Positions 27,929 to 36,933 of a DNA stretch of 64,000 nucleotides are shown here, piece after piece. Both the position numbers and the translations under genes were made by a program. Each line of letters starts with the position of its first letter. The stretch's first letter is position 1. Source of the stretch: Pseudomonadota bacterium (GTDB lineage Bacteria > Pseudomonadota > Gammaproteobacteria > Burkholderiales > Burkholderiaceae_C); NCBI GenBank assembly GCA_021848345.1, contig JAJZUV010000005.1, positions 1-64,000 on the forward strand, read 5' to 3'. The notes under the pieces are model-generated. The model searched no databases, was not told where the DNA came from, and saw only the letters and a list, made by a program, of their open reading frames with translations.

Positions 27929-29410
27929 ATGGCAGGCAAACTCAAGATCACGGCGTGGATCGGCGCCGGCATGCTCACGGGCGCGTTGGCGACCCTGCAG
28001 CTCCAGGCCTTCGCCCGGGGCTCGGTATCGCCCCTGCCGCTCGAGGAACTGCAGCAACTGGCCGCGGTGTACGGCTTGATCAAGGCCGACTACTTCGAGC
28101 CGGTGCAGGGCAAGAAGCTCGTGGAAAACGCCATCGACGGCATGGTCAACGGCCTGGATCCTCATTCGGAATACCTGGATGCGAAGGATTACAAGGAGTT
28201 TCGCGAGAGCACTAGCGGCAAGTTCGTCGGCGTGGGCATCGAGATCGCGCCCAAGGACGGCCTGATCCAGGTGGTCTCGCCCATCGAGGGCTCGCCGGCC
28301 GCACGCGCGGGCATCCAGGCGGGCGACCTGATCACCCGCATCGACGACACGGCGGTCAAGGGCCTGCCGCTGGACAAGGCCGTCAAGCTCATGCGGGGCA
28401 AGCCGGGCACGCAGGTGCGCCTGACCCTGATGCGCAAGAGCGCGAACCGCACCCTCACGCTGGTCATCACGCGCGAGGAAATCCACATGCAGAGCGTGCG
28501 CGGGCGCATGGTCGAGCCCGGTTACGGCTGGGTGCGCATCAACCAGTTCCAGTCCGACACCCTGCCCGAGTTCGTCGCCAAGGTGGATCAGTTGTACAAG
28601 GCCGACCCCCACCTCAAGGGCCTGGTGCTCGACCTGCGCAACGACCCCGGCGGCCTGCTGGAAAGCGCGGTGGGCGTGGCCTCGGCCTTCCTGCCGCCCG
28701 AATCGGTGATCGTGTCCACCCGCGGCCAGATTCCCGAGGCCAACGTGAGCTACCGCAACACGCCGAGCGACTACTCGCGGGTGCCGGGGCAGAACCCGCT
28801 GGCCTCGCTGCCGGACGCGGTGAAGAAGGTTCCGCTGGTGGTGCTGGTCAACGGCGGCTCGGCCTCCGCCTCGGAAATCGTCACCGGCGCGCTGCAGGAC
28901 TACAAGCGCGCCGAGGTGATGGGCGAGCTGACCTTCGGCAAGGGTTCGGTGCAGACGGTGCTGCCGCTGGGTCCCGACACCGCGCTGAAACTCACCACCG
29001 CGCGCTACTTCACCCCCAACGGGGAATCGATCCAGGCGCGGGGCATCACGCCCAACTACCTGGTCGGGCCCTTGCCAGGCGGCGACCCCTACGCGGCGCT
29101 GCGCATGCGCGAGGTGGACTACAAGAACCAGATCGGCACCGGCGTGCAGGCGGCCAGTTCCCCGCAGGTGCGCCAGGAACTGCAGCGCCAGGACGAGGCC
29201 CGCCAGGAACTGGAAGCGGCCATCGAGAAGAATCCGAAGAAGTTCCCCAAGCTGCCCGAATACGGCAGCAAGCAGGACTGGCAGCTCGAGCAGGCGCTGA
29301 ACCTGCTGCAGCACAAGCCGGTGATCACCGAGAAGCCGCTGCCGGCAACGGCCGCGTCGGCCAGCGTGAGCTCGGCCTCCATGCCAGCGCAGCCGGCCGC
29401 GACCCACTGA
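27929..29410 (+). CDS. ctpA: Carboxyl-terminal processing protease, S41A
   Basis: A 493-residue periplasmic serine protease anchored by an N-terminal hydrophobic segment (WIGAGMLTGALATLQL). It has the N-terminal S41 helices (NAIDGMVNGLDPHSEYLD), a PDZ domain (about 90-170: GVGIEI to VTLVI), and the catalytic core with LVLDLRNDPGG, nucleophile Ser in NGGSASASEIV and base Lys in GELTFGKGSVQT. The C-terminal 90 residues are charged and end in an Ala/Ser-rich tail. Start at 27929. Confidence 0.93.
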   Translation: MAGKLKITAWIGAGMLTGALATLQLQAFARGSVSPLPLEELQQLAAVYGLIKADYFEPVQGKKLVENAIDGMVNGLDPHSEYLDAKDYKEFRESTSGKFVGVGIEIAPKDGLIQVVSPIEGSPAARAGIQAGDLITRIDDTAVKGLPLDKAVKLMRGKPGTQVRLTLMRKSANRTLTLVITREEIHMQSVRGRMVEPGYGWVRINQFQSDTLPEFVAKVDQLYKADPHLKGLVLDLRNDPGGLLESAVGVASAFLPPESVIVSTRGQIPEANVSYRNTPSDYSRVPGQNPLASLPDAVKKVPLVVLVNGGSASASEIVTGALQDYKRAEVMGELTFGKGSVQTVLPLGPDTALKLTTARYFTPNGESIQARGITPNYLVGPLPGGDPYAALRMREVDYKNQIGTGVQAASSPQVRQELQRQDEARQELEAAIEKNPKKFPKLPEYGSKQDWQLEQALNLLQHKPVITEKPLPATAASASVSSASMPAQPAATH

Positions 29411-29458
29411 GACGGCGGGCAGGGCCGCGGCCCTGCCCGGCCCGCCGCGGCACGCCGC

Positions 29459-30229
29459 ATGGACGACTCCGAACTGCTGCGCTACTCGCGCCACATCCTG
29501 CTCGACGCCGTGGGCATCGACGGGCAGCAGCGCATCCTGGACGCGCACGCCGTGGTGCTGGGCGCCGGCGGGCTGGGCTCGCCGGTGGCGCTGTACCTGG
29601 CGGGCGCCGGCGTGGGGCGCATCACCCTGGTGGACGACGATCATGTCGACGCCACCAACCTGCAGCGCCAGATCGCGCACACCGAGCAGCGCCTGGGCAT
29701 GGCGAAGGTGGAATCGGCGCGCATCGCCATGCAGCAGATCAACCCCCATCCGCGCATCCGCACGGTGGCGCGCCGCGCCGATGCCGCGCTGCTGGACGAA
29801 CTGCTGGCCGACGCCAGCGTGGCGCTGGACTGCAGCGACAACTACGCCACCCGCCACGCGCTGAACGCCGCCTGCGTGCGCCGCGGCGTGCCGCTGGTCA
29901 GCGGCGCGGCCATCGGCTTCGACGGCCAGGTGGGCGTGTTCGACACGCGCCCCGGCGAGCAGGGACGCGGCCCCTGCTATGCCTGCCTGTTCGCCCCCGA
30001 CGCACCGGTCGAGGAAGTGCGCTGCGCGGTGATGGGGGTCATCGCCCCGCTGGTCGGCGTGGTGGGCAGCCTGCAGGCCCTGGAAGGCCTGAAGCTGCTG
30101 GCCGGCGCCGGGCGCAGCCTGGCCGGGCGCCTGCTGCTGATCGATGCGCTGGACATGGACATCCGCACCCTGCGCCTGCAGCGCAACCCGGCCTGTCCGG
30201 TGTGCGGCGGTCTGGCGCAGGGCGCCTGA
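29459..30229 (+). CDS. HesA/MoeB/ThiF family adenylyltransferase
   Basis: A 256-residue E1-like enzyme that adenylates the C-terminal Gly-Gly of a ubiquitin-like sulfur carrier (MoaD or ThiS). Visible: RYSRHILLDAVGIDGQQRI, the ATP-binding GAGGLGSPVALYLAGAGVG, DDDHVDATNLQRQIAHTEQRLG and DCSDNYATRHALN. Zinc ligands are CYAC and CPVC. The loop with the usual catalytic Cys reads EEVRCAVMGVIAPLVG. No rhodanese domain is fused. No mo- or thi- genes are adjacent, so MoeB and ThiF cannot be separated here. Confidence 0.9.
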   Translation: MDDSELLRYSRHILLDAVGIDGQQRILDAHAVVLGAGGLGSPVALYLAGAGVGRITLVDDDHVDATNLQRQIAHTEQRLGMAKVESARIAMQQINPHPRIRTVARRADAALLDELLADASVALDCSDNYATRHALNAACVRRGVPLVSGAAIGFDGQVGVFDTRPGEQGRGPCYACLFAPDAPVEEVRCAVMGVIAPLVGVVGSLQALEGLKLLAGAGRSLAGRLLLIDALDMDIRTLRLQRNPACPVCGGLAQGA

Positions 30230-30240
30230 ACGCCACGCCC

Positions 30241-30262
30241 CCGGCGCAGGAGCAGGCGCCGG
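30241..30262. other. Hairpin between convergent moeB/thiF-like and fixH-like genes
   Basis: CCGGCGC, eight bases, GCGCCGG lies between the two stop codons (30229 and 30264). No T-run is present, so it may end transcription weakly or protect RNA ends. Confidence 0.4.
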
Positions 30263-30263
30263 C

Positions 30264-30788
30264 TCAGTCGTCCTGCGGCGCGTCGCCGCCGGCGTCGCCG
30301 ATGCCCGGCCACAGCGTGGTGGGCGCGTCCTCGCGCCAGCGTCCGCTCAGGCTCCAGTCGGCCCCCTGCAATTGCGCGGCGTAGACCACCGGATCGAGCA
30401 CCGCGGTGGCCTGGTAGACGCCGGGGGCCGTGCGCTGCAGCACCAGATCGAGGTCGCCGCTGCGTCGCAGCGGGTGGCGCAGGCGCAGGTGCAGCAGACG
30501 ATCGCCCACGGCGGGCTGCAACTGCAAGGTGAGCAGCCCGGCATGCCAGGAAAGCTGCGCGCGCAGGCCGAGCTGGCGTGCGCGCTGCGCCTGCTCGAGG
30601 CTGCTGCCCACGCGCAGCCCGCGCTCGTAGGGATGGGCGGTGACCATGCTGTCGCGCCCGTGCAGGGCCACGGCCAGCAGCGCGAAGCCGATCAGCACCA
30701 TCGAGCCAGGCAGGGCGATCAGCGCCCACGGCCACGGCTGACGCCACCAGGGAGAAGGGACGGGAGAAGCTTGCACGGCCTGCGGCAT
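30264..30788 (-). CDS. FixH-like membrane protein
   Basis: A 174-residue protein with one membrane helix near the N-terminus (WALIALPGSMVLIGFALLAVAL), preceded by WWRQPWPW and followed by a periplasmic domain. This matches FixH proteins, which usually sit in ccoGHIS and help copper loading of cbb3 oxidase. The segment HGRDSMVTAHPYERGL corresponds to the DxLVxxDYYKxGL region of FixH. Here it is isolated between a MoeB/ThiF enzyme and an MFS pump, so the cco genes must be elsewhere or it has another role. Confidence 0.7.
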   Translation of the reverse strand: MPQAVQASPVPSPWWRQPWPWALIALPGSMVLIGFALLAVALHGRDSMVTAHPYERGLRVGSSLEQAQRARQLGLRAQLSWHAGLLTLQLQPAVGDRLLHLRLRHPLRRSGDLDLVLQRTAPGVYQATAVLDPVVYAAQLQGADWSLSGRWREDAPTTLWPGIGDAGGDAPQDD

Positions 30789-30883
30789 GGTCGGGAAATG
30801 CCCGACTCTAGCCCGCGCCGCGCCCGCGGCGCATGATCCAGGACAAGGCGCGCGACGAAAGCCGCGGCCGCTTCGACAGCCTG

Positions 30884-32371
30884 CTACAGATCGACCCGCG
30901 GCACCCGCCGCGCCACCAACACCGCCGCCAGGGCCACCAGGGCCACCGCGCCGAAGCCGATGTGGAAGGCCTCCGTGACGCGCTGGACGGCGGCCGCGCC
31001 GGCGGGCGTGCCGGGGTTCAGCGCGGCGCGCAGATCGGACGACGAGGCGATGCCGAACACCAGGCTGCCGAACACCGCGGTGCCCAGCGAGGCGCCGGTG
31101 GATCGGGCGAGCGAGATCGTCGCCGACGCGGCGCCCAGTCGACTGCGCCCGGCCACCGCCTGCACCAGCAGTTGCGAGCTGGGCATGACGCTGCCGAATC
31201 CCAGGCCGGCGAGCAGGCCGAGCGCGCCCACCACCAGGCCCTCGGCGGGCGCCAGGGCCAGCGCCAGCAGCGCCAGCGCGGAGACCACCAGGCCGTAGCG
31301 CGGCGGCAGGTCCGGTCGCCCGCTGCGCGCGATGATCCGCCCGGTCAGGTTGGAGCCCACCACGATGCCGGCGGTCAGCGGCAGCAGCAGCAAGCCGGCG
31401 CGCGCGGCGCTGCCGTGGCGCGCGATCTGCAGGTACACCGGCAGGAAGAACACCAGCGCGAACATGCACGAGGCGAACAGCACCACGGTGAGCGCGGTCC
31501 ACGCCGTCGCGGGCAGCCGCAGCAGTTCCAGCGGGAGAAAGGGGTGGCGCTGCCGGCGTTCGTGGCGCAGCAGGTACCCGCCCAGCAACAGCGCGCAGCC
31601 CGCCATGCCCAGGCTGGGCAGCGAAAGCCAGGCGAAGCGATGACCGGCCAGGGTGAGCCACAGCAGCGCCAGGCCGGCGCAGCCGGCGAACATCAGCACC
31701 CCGGCCGCGTCGTGGCCCTGCCCCGGCTCGGCATGGCCGGCTCCTTTCGGCAGCCGGGCCACGCGCCATGCCGCGACCGCGCACAGCGGCAGGTTCGCGA
31801 CGAACAGCCAGCGCCAGCTGTAGCGGCTGACCACGATGCCCCCCAGTACCGGGCCGACCACGCTGGACAGCACGAACACTCCGCTCAGCCAGGCCTGGAA
31901 GCGCGGCCGCTGGCGCGGCGAAACCACCTCGCCAATGAGGGCCTGGCTCATGACCATCAGCCCGCCGCCGCCCAGGCCCTGCAGCACGCGCGACGCGATC
32001 AGCCACCACATCCCGGGACTGGCCGTGCAGGCCAGCGAACCCAGCGCGAACAGGCCCAGCGCGCCCAGCAGGGCGTCGCGGCGTCCGTAGCGGTCGCCCA
32101 GGCGCCCGTACAGCGGCGCCATGATGGTGGAGGCGAGCAGGTAGCCGACCGCGATCCAGGTGCTGTCGTGCAGGTTGTCGAAATCCCGCGCGATCGCCGG
32201 CGTGGCCGTGGCCAGCAGGGTCTGGTCGATCGCGGCCAGCAGGATGGGCAGCATCACCGCCGTGAACAACTCGACGAAGCGCGCCAGGCTCAGGGGCTCG
32301 TCGGCGGTGCCGGCCGGCTCGGGAGCCGGGTTCGGCGCGGCGGTCGCACCGGGTGTCGATGGGGACGACAT
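30884..32371 (-). CDS. DHA2-family MFS multidrug transporter
   Basis: A 495-residue, 14-helix proton antiporter. Motifs: LAAIDQTLLATATPAIARDF (motif D1), GRLGDRYGRRDALL (motif A), RVLQGLGGGGLMVMSQAL (motif B) and SSVVGPVLGGIVVSRYSWRWLFVANLP (motif C). It lies 28 bp downstream of the outer-membrane-factor gene of the RND system on the same strand and may be co-transcribed with it. The substrate is unknown; this paralogue differs clearly from the pump at 19402-20847. Confidence 0.88.
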   Translation of the reverse strand: MSSPSTPGATAAPNPAPEPAGTADEPLSLARFVELFTAVMLPILLAAIDQTLLATATPAIARDFDNLHDSTWIAVGYLLASTIMAPLYGRLGDRYGRRDALLGALGLFALGSLACTASPGMWWLIASRVLQGLGGGGLMVMSQALIGEVVSPRQRPRFQAWLSGVFVLSSVVGPVLGGIVVSRYSWRWLFVANLPLCAVAAWRVARLPKGAGHAEPGQGHDAAGVLMFAGCAGLALLWLTLAGHRFAWLSLPSLGMAGCALLLGGYLLRHERRQRHPFLPLELLRLPATAWTALTVVLFASCMFALVFFLPVYLQIARHGSAARAGLLLLPLTAGIVVGSNLTGRIIARSGRPDLPPRYGLVVSALALLALALAPAEGLVVGALGLLAGLGFGSVMPSSQLLVQAVAGRSRLGAASATISLARSTGASLGTAVFGSLVFGIASSSDLRAALNPGTPAGAAAVQRVTEAFHIGFGAVALVALAAVLVARRVPRVDL

Positions 32372-32398
32372 GGACCTGTCTGTTCCGAAACCCCCAGT

Positions 32399-33844
32399 CT
32401 ATCGTCGCGCTGGGGTTTGCGCGTCGCCCCAGGAGCCGCCGAGCGCGGCGATCAGGTTCACGGCGGCCGCGTAGCGCCGGTTGCGCAGGCTCAGCACCGC
32501 GTTGCGCGCGTTGCTCGCCGTGGTCTGGGCCGTGATCACCCCGAGGTAGTCGGCGGTACCGGCCTTGTACTGGTTCAGGGCCAGGCGCAGCGAGACCTCG
32601 GCCGCCTGTACCACCTGGTCCTGCTGCGCGGCCTCCTGGCGCAGGATGCGTTGCGCGTACAGGTTGTCCTGCACCTGCTGCATGGCCTGCAGCACGTCCT
32701 GGCGGTACACGGCCACGGTCTGGCGGTAGGCGGCGCGCGCGGTCCGGAGCTTCGCGTCGCGCAGTCCGCCGTCGAACAGGGTGGCGGCCAGGCTGGGGCC
32801 CAGCGACCAGTACAGGGTGGGCGCGCTGAACAGCTGCGCCAGCGTGGCCGCCTGGGCGCTGCCGGAGGCCCCCAGGGTGATCGTGGGCAGCCAGGCGCGC
32901 TGGTCGATGCCCACCTGGGCGTTGGCGGCCAGCACCTGCTGCGAGGCCGCCGCCAGGTCGGGCCGGCGCAGCAGCAGCTCGGCCGGCACGCCGGCCGGAA
33001 TGCGCGGCACCGCGGGCAGTTCGTCGCTGGGGGCGATGGTGAAACCGGGCGCCGGCCGGCCGGCGAGCACGGCGATGGCGTCGAGCAGTTGCCGGCGCGT
33101 GACCCGCAGGTCGGTGCGCGCGGTGCGCGCCTGCAGCAGTTGCGTGCGCGCCTGCGCCACGTCGGCCGCGGTGTCCACGCCGGCGTGGTAGCGCCCCTGG
33201 GTGAGTTGCAGGGCGCGCGTGTAGTCGGCCACCGTGGCGTCGGCCAGCCGCGCCTGGGCGTCCACGGTGCGCAGTTGCAGGTAGCTGGTGGCCAGGTTCG
33301 CCTGCAGGCTCAGCCGCGTATAGCGCAGGGTCTCGGCGCTGGCGCGCAGGTTGGCCCTGCCCTGCTCCACCTGCAGGCGCACGCTGCCCCACAGGTCGGG
33401 CTCCCAGCTGGCCTGCAGGCCGGCGTTGAAGGCGTTCTGCGCCGGCTGCGCGCTGCCCTGCGACGGCAGGCTGCGCGAGCGCGTCGCGCCGGCGCTGGCC
33501 TGCAGCACGGGCGCGTAGGCCGCGCGCGCCTGCTCCAGCGCGGCCTGCGCCTGCTCGTACACGGCGAGCTGCGCGGCCAGGCTCTGGTTGTGCTCGCCGA
33601 GCTCCAGCTCCAGCCGGTTCAGCGTGGCGTCGCCGAACACCTTCCACCAGGCGCCGTCGACGGGCATCGGCGAGGTCTCGCCCACTTCGCGCCAGCCCGC
33701 ATCGGCGGCGTAGGCCGCGGGCAGGCGCTCGTGCACGGCGGGCATCGGCGGCCGTGCCGCGCAGGCGGCGAGCCAGGCGGCGCACAGGCCGGCGCCGGCG
33801 CCGCGCGCGGCGCGCAGGACGAGGGAACGACGGACGGGCTTCAT
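32399..33844 (-). CDS. Outer-membrane efflux factor, NodT/OprM type lipoprotein
   Basis: A 481-residue TolC-like trimer subunit. The N-terminus has a lipobox (AAWLAACAARP, lipidated Cys), and the body shows the duplicated coiled-coil pattern with VDGAWWKVFGDATLNRLELELGEHNQSLAAQ, FNAGLQASWEPDLWGSVR and LLLRRPDLAAASQQVLAANAQVGIDQRAWLPT. It provides the outer-membrane channel for the adjacent RND pumps. The ATG overlaps the stop of the upstream RND gene (ATGA). Confidence 0.92.
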   Translation of the reverse strand: MKPVRRSLVLRAARGAGAGLCAAWLAACAARPPMPAVHERLPAAYAADAGWREVGETSPMPVDGAWWKVFGDATLNRLELELGEHNQSLAAQLAVYEQAQAALEQARAAYAPVLQASAGATRSRSLPSQGSAQPAQNAFNAGLQASWEPDLWGSVRLQVEQGRANLRASAETLRYTRLSLQANLATSYLQLRTVDAQARLADATVADYTRALQLTQGRYHAGVDTAADVAQARTQLLQARTARTDLRVTRRQLLDAIAVLAGRPAPGFTIAPSDELPAVPRIPAGVPAELLLRRPDLAAASQQVLAANAQVGIDQRAWLPTITLGASGSAQAATLAQLFSAPTLYWSLGPSLAATLFDGGLRDAKLRTARAAYRQTVAVYRQDVLQAMQQVQDNLYAQRILRQEAAQQDQVVQAAEVSLRLALNQYKAGTADYLGVITAQTTASNARNAVLSLRNRRYAAAVNLIAALGGSWGDAQTPARR

Positions 33845-36800
33845 GATCGGGTGTCCAGGGGCAGCGGCCGACCGCTGCGCCCGAAGCGGCTCAGGGTCCA
33901 GCGGCGCAGGCGGTCGAGTTCGAGGTAGATCACCGGCGTGGTGTACAGGGTCAGCGCCTGGCTGACCAGCAGCCCGCCGGCGATGGCGATGCCCAGCGGC
34001 TGGCGCAGCTCGGCCCCGTCGCCGGTGATCAGGGCCAGCGGCAGCGCCGTGAACAGCGCCGCCATGGTGGTCATGAGGATCGGGCGCAGGCGCAGCGTGG
34101 CGGCCATGTAGATGGCCTCGCGCGGCTCCAGCCCCTGGTCGCGCTCGGCCTGCAGCGCGAAGTCCACCATCAGGATCGCATTCTTCTTGACGATGCCGAT
34201 GAGCAGGAACACGCCGATCAGCGCGATGATCGAGAACTCCGTATGGAACAGCATCAGCGCCAGCACCGCGCCCACGCCGGCCGGAGGCAGCGTGGACAGG
34301 ATGGTCAGCGGATGCAGGGTGCTCTCGTACAGCATGCCCAGCACGATGTAGATGGCGAAGATCGCCGCCAGGATGAACAGCGGCTGGTCGTGCAGGGTCT
34401 GCGCGAACACCTGCGCGGTGCCCTGGAAGCCCCCGTGGATGCCCGAGGGCAGCTGGATCTGCGCCAGCGCCTCCTGGATGCGCGACTGCGCCTGGCTGAG
34501 CGTGACCCCGGGGTCGAGGTTGAAGAAGATGGTCGACGACGCGAACAGGCCCTGGTGGTTCACCGCCAGCGGCGTGTTGCTCAAGCGCAGGTGCACCAGT
34601 TGCGACAGCGGAACCACCGCGCCCGACGGCGCCACCACGTGCAGGCGCTGCAGCGCCTCGCGGTCGCGCTGCCAGCGCGGGGCGGCCTCCATGACCACGC
34701 GGTACTGGTTCAGCGGCGCGTAGATGGTGGAGATCAGGCGCTGACCGAAGGCGTCGTTGAGCGTGGCGTCGATGGTGGCGATGGGAATGCCCAGGCGCGC
34801 CGCGGCCGTGCGGTCGATGGCCAGGCGCAATTCCAGGCCCGCCGCCTGCTGGTCGCTGTTGACGTCGTTCATGCCGGGAATGCGCTGGAAGGCCGCCAGC
34901 ACCCGCGGCTCCCATTGCAGCAGGGTCTCCAGGTCGTTGGACTGCAGCGTGTACTCGTAGGTGGCCTGCGAGGGCCTGCCGCCGACGTGGATGTCCTGGC
35001 CGGGGAACAGGAATACCTGCACCCCGCCCAGCCCCGACAGCGCGCGGCGCAACTGCATCATCACCTGCTGCACTCCCACGCGCTCGGAGATGGGCTTGAG
35101 CTGCATGTACAGGAAGGCCCCGTTGCCGCTGCTGGAAAAGGCCATCACGTCCTGCACGGCCGGATTGCGGCGCACGATGGCCTCGATGGTCGCCAGGCGG
35201 CGGCTCATGGCGTGGAAGGAGCTGGACTGGTCGGCCTGCACCCCGCCGAGCAGCAAACCGGTGTCCTGCGTGGGGAAGAAGCCCTTGGGCACCACCGCGT
35301 ACAGGTAGCCGCTGAGGGCGATGCTGCCGAAGAACACCAGCAGCATGAGCAGCGGGTGGCGCAGCGCCACGCGCAGGCTGCGGGCATAGGCGTCGTGCAC
35401 CCCGTCCCAGATGCGCTCCAGGCGCGAGTTCCGCGCCGCCTGCGCGCCCGGCGCGTGGGCCTTCAGCCAGCGCGAGGCGAGCATGGGCGTGACCGTCAGC
35501 GACACCAGCAGGGAGATGCCGATGGCCACCGAGAGGGTCACCGCGAATTCGTGGAACAGGCGCCCGACGATGCCGCCCATGAACAGCACCGGCAGGAACA
35601 CCGCGACCAGCGACAGGCTCATCGACAGCACGGTGAAGCCCACCTCGCGCGCTCCGCGCAGCGCCGCCTGCAGCGGTGCCACGCCGGCCTCGACGTGGCG
35701 GGCGATGTTCTCGGTGACCACGATCGCGTCGTCCACCACGAAGCCCGTCGCGACGATCAGGGCCATCAGGGAAAGGTTGTCCAGCGAGTAGCCCAGCAGC
35801 CACATGGCGGCGAAGGTCCCCACCAGGGACAGCGGCACGGCCAGCGCCGGAATCAGCGTGGCGCGCCAGTCGCGCAGGAACAGCCAGACCACCAGCACCA
35901 CCAGCAGCACGGCGATCACCAGCGTGCTCTCGACGTCGCGCAGCGAGGCGCGGATGGTCGTCGTGCGGTCCGACAGCACCCGCACGTCGATGGCCGCGGG
36001 GATCGAGGCCCGCAGCCGGGGCAGCGCCGCCTTCACGCCGTCCACGGCCTGGATGATGTTGGCGCCGGGCTGGCGGAACACGATCAGCAGCACCGCCGGC
36101 TGGCCGTCGGCCAGGCCCACGTTCTGGGTATCCTGCAGGCCTTCGCTCACCGAGGCCACCTGCGACAGCGGGACCGCGACCCCGTTGCGCCAGGCCACCA
36201 CCACGCGACCGTACTGTTCGGGCAGCGCGAGCTGGTCGTTGGCGCCGATCTGCCAGCGCCGGCCGCCGCTGTCGATGGCGCCCTTGGGACCGTCCACGTT
36301 GGCCGCGACGATGGCCTGGCGCACCTGCTCCAGGCCCACGCCCATCGCGGCCAGGCGCGGCAGGTCGAGCTCCACGCGCACGGCCGGCAGCGCCGAGCCC
36401 CCCACGTTGACCTGTCCGATGCCTGGAAGCTGGGAGATCTTCTGCGCCAGGATGGTCGAGGCGGCGTCGTACATCTGGCCCCGCGACAGGGTGCGGGAGG
36501 TCAGCGCGATGATCATGATCGGCGAATCGGCGGGATTCACCTTGCGGTAGGTGGGATTGCCGGCCAGGCCGCTGGGCAGCAGCGGGCGCGCGGCGTTGAG
36601 CGCCGCCTGCACCTCGCGCGCCGCATCGTCGATGTTCTTGGACAGGTCGAACTGCAGCACGATGCGGGTGGAGCCCTGGTCGCTGCTGGAGGTCATCTGG
36701 GTGATGCCGGAAATCGTGCCCAGCGCGCGTTCCAGCGGCGTGGCCACGGTGGCGGCCATCACCGCCGGGCTGGCGCCGGCCAGGCTGGCCTGCACCGTGA

Positions 36801-36933
36801 TGGTGGGAAAGTCCACCTGCGGCAATGGGGACACCGGCAGCTGGCGGAAGGCAATGATGCCCGCCAGCACCACGGCCAGCGCCAGCAGCGTGGTGCCCAC
36901 GCTGCGCCGGATGAACGGCGCGCTCAGGTTCAT
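33841..36933 (-). CDS. mdtC: RND multidrug efflux permease, MdtC type
   Basis: A 1,030-residue resistance-nodulation-division pump with 12 membrane helices and two large periplasmic loops. It begins [20 protein letters not shown] and contains [38 protein letters not shown] (with proton-relay Asp residues) and [19 protein letters not shown]. Sequence and position agree with MdtC, which forms heteromers with MdtB. Its ATG overlaps the stop of the mdtB-like gene by 4 bp. Confidence 0.93.
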   Translation of the reverse strand: MNLSAPFIRRSVGTTLLALAVVLAGIIAFRQLPVSPLPQVDFPTITVQASLAGASPAVMAATVATPLERALGTISGITQMTSSSDQGSTRIVLQFDLSKNIDDAAREVQAALNAARPLLPSGLAGNPTYRKVNPADSPIMIIALTSRTLSRGQMYDAASTILAQKISQLPGIGQVNVGGSALPAVRVELDLPRLAAMGVGLEQVRQAIVAANVDGPKGAIDSGGRRWQIGANDQLALPEQYGRVVVAWRNGVAVPLSQVASVSEGLQDTQNVGLADGQPAVLLIVFRQPGANIIQAVDGVKAALPRLRASIPAAIDVRVLSDRTTTIRASLRDVESTLVIAVLLVVLVVWLFLRDWRATLIPALAVPLSLVGTFAAMWLLGYSLDNLSLMALIVATGFVVDDAIVVTENIARHVEAGVAPLQAALRGAREVGFTVLSMSLSLVAVFLPVLFMGGIVGRLFHEFAVTLSVAIGISLLVSLTVTPMLASRWLKAHAPGAQAARNSRLERIWDGVHDAYARSLRVALRHPLLMLLVFFGSIALSGYLYAVVPKGFFPTQDTGLLLGGVQADQSSSFHAMSRRLATIEAIVRRNPAVQDVMAFSSSGNGAFLYMQLKPISERVGVQQVMMQLRRALSGLGGVQVFLFPGQDIHVGGRPSQATYEYTLQSNDLETLLQWEPRVLAAFQRIPGMNDVNSDQQAAGLELRLAIDRTAAARLGIPIATIDATLNDAFGQRLISTIYAPLNQYRVVMEAAPRWQRDREALQRLHVVAPSGAVVPLSQLVHLRLSNTPLAVNHQGLFASSTIFFNLDPGVTLSQAQSRIQEALAQIQLPSGIHGGFQGTAQVFAQTLHDQPLFILAAIFAIYIVLGMLYESTLHPLTILSTLPPAGVGAVLALMLFHTEFSIIALIGVFLLIGIVKKNAILMVDFALQAERDQGLEPREAIYMAATLRLRPILMTTMAALFTALPLALITGDGAELRQPLGIAIAGGLLVSQALTLYTTPVIYLELDRLRRWTLSRFGRSGRPLPLDTRS

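Noticed and set aside
30884-32371. Duplicate of the DHA2 pump at 19402-20847
   Set aside because: The two proteins share family motifs but little other sequence; they are distant paralogues, not a recent duplication.
30833-33928. Long plus-strand open frame opposite the MFS and outer-membrane-factor genes
   Set aside because: It has the Gln/His/Arg/Gly-rich composition of a GC-rich shadow frame, while the minus strand has intact family motifs.
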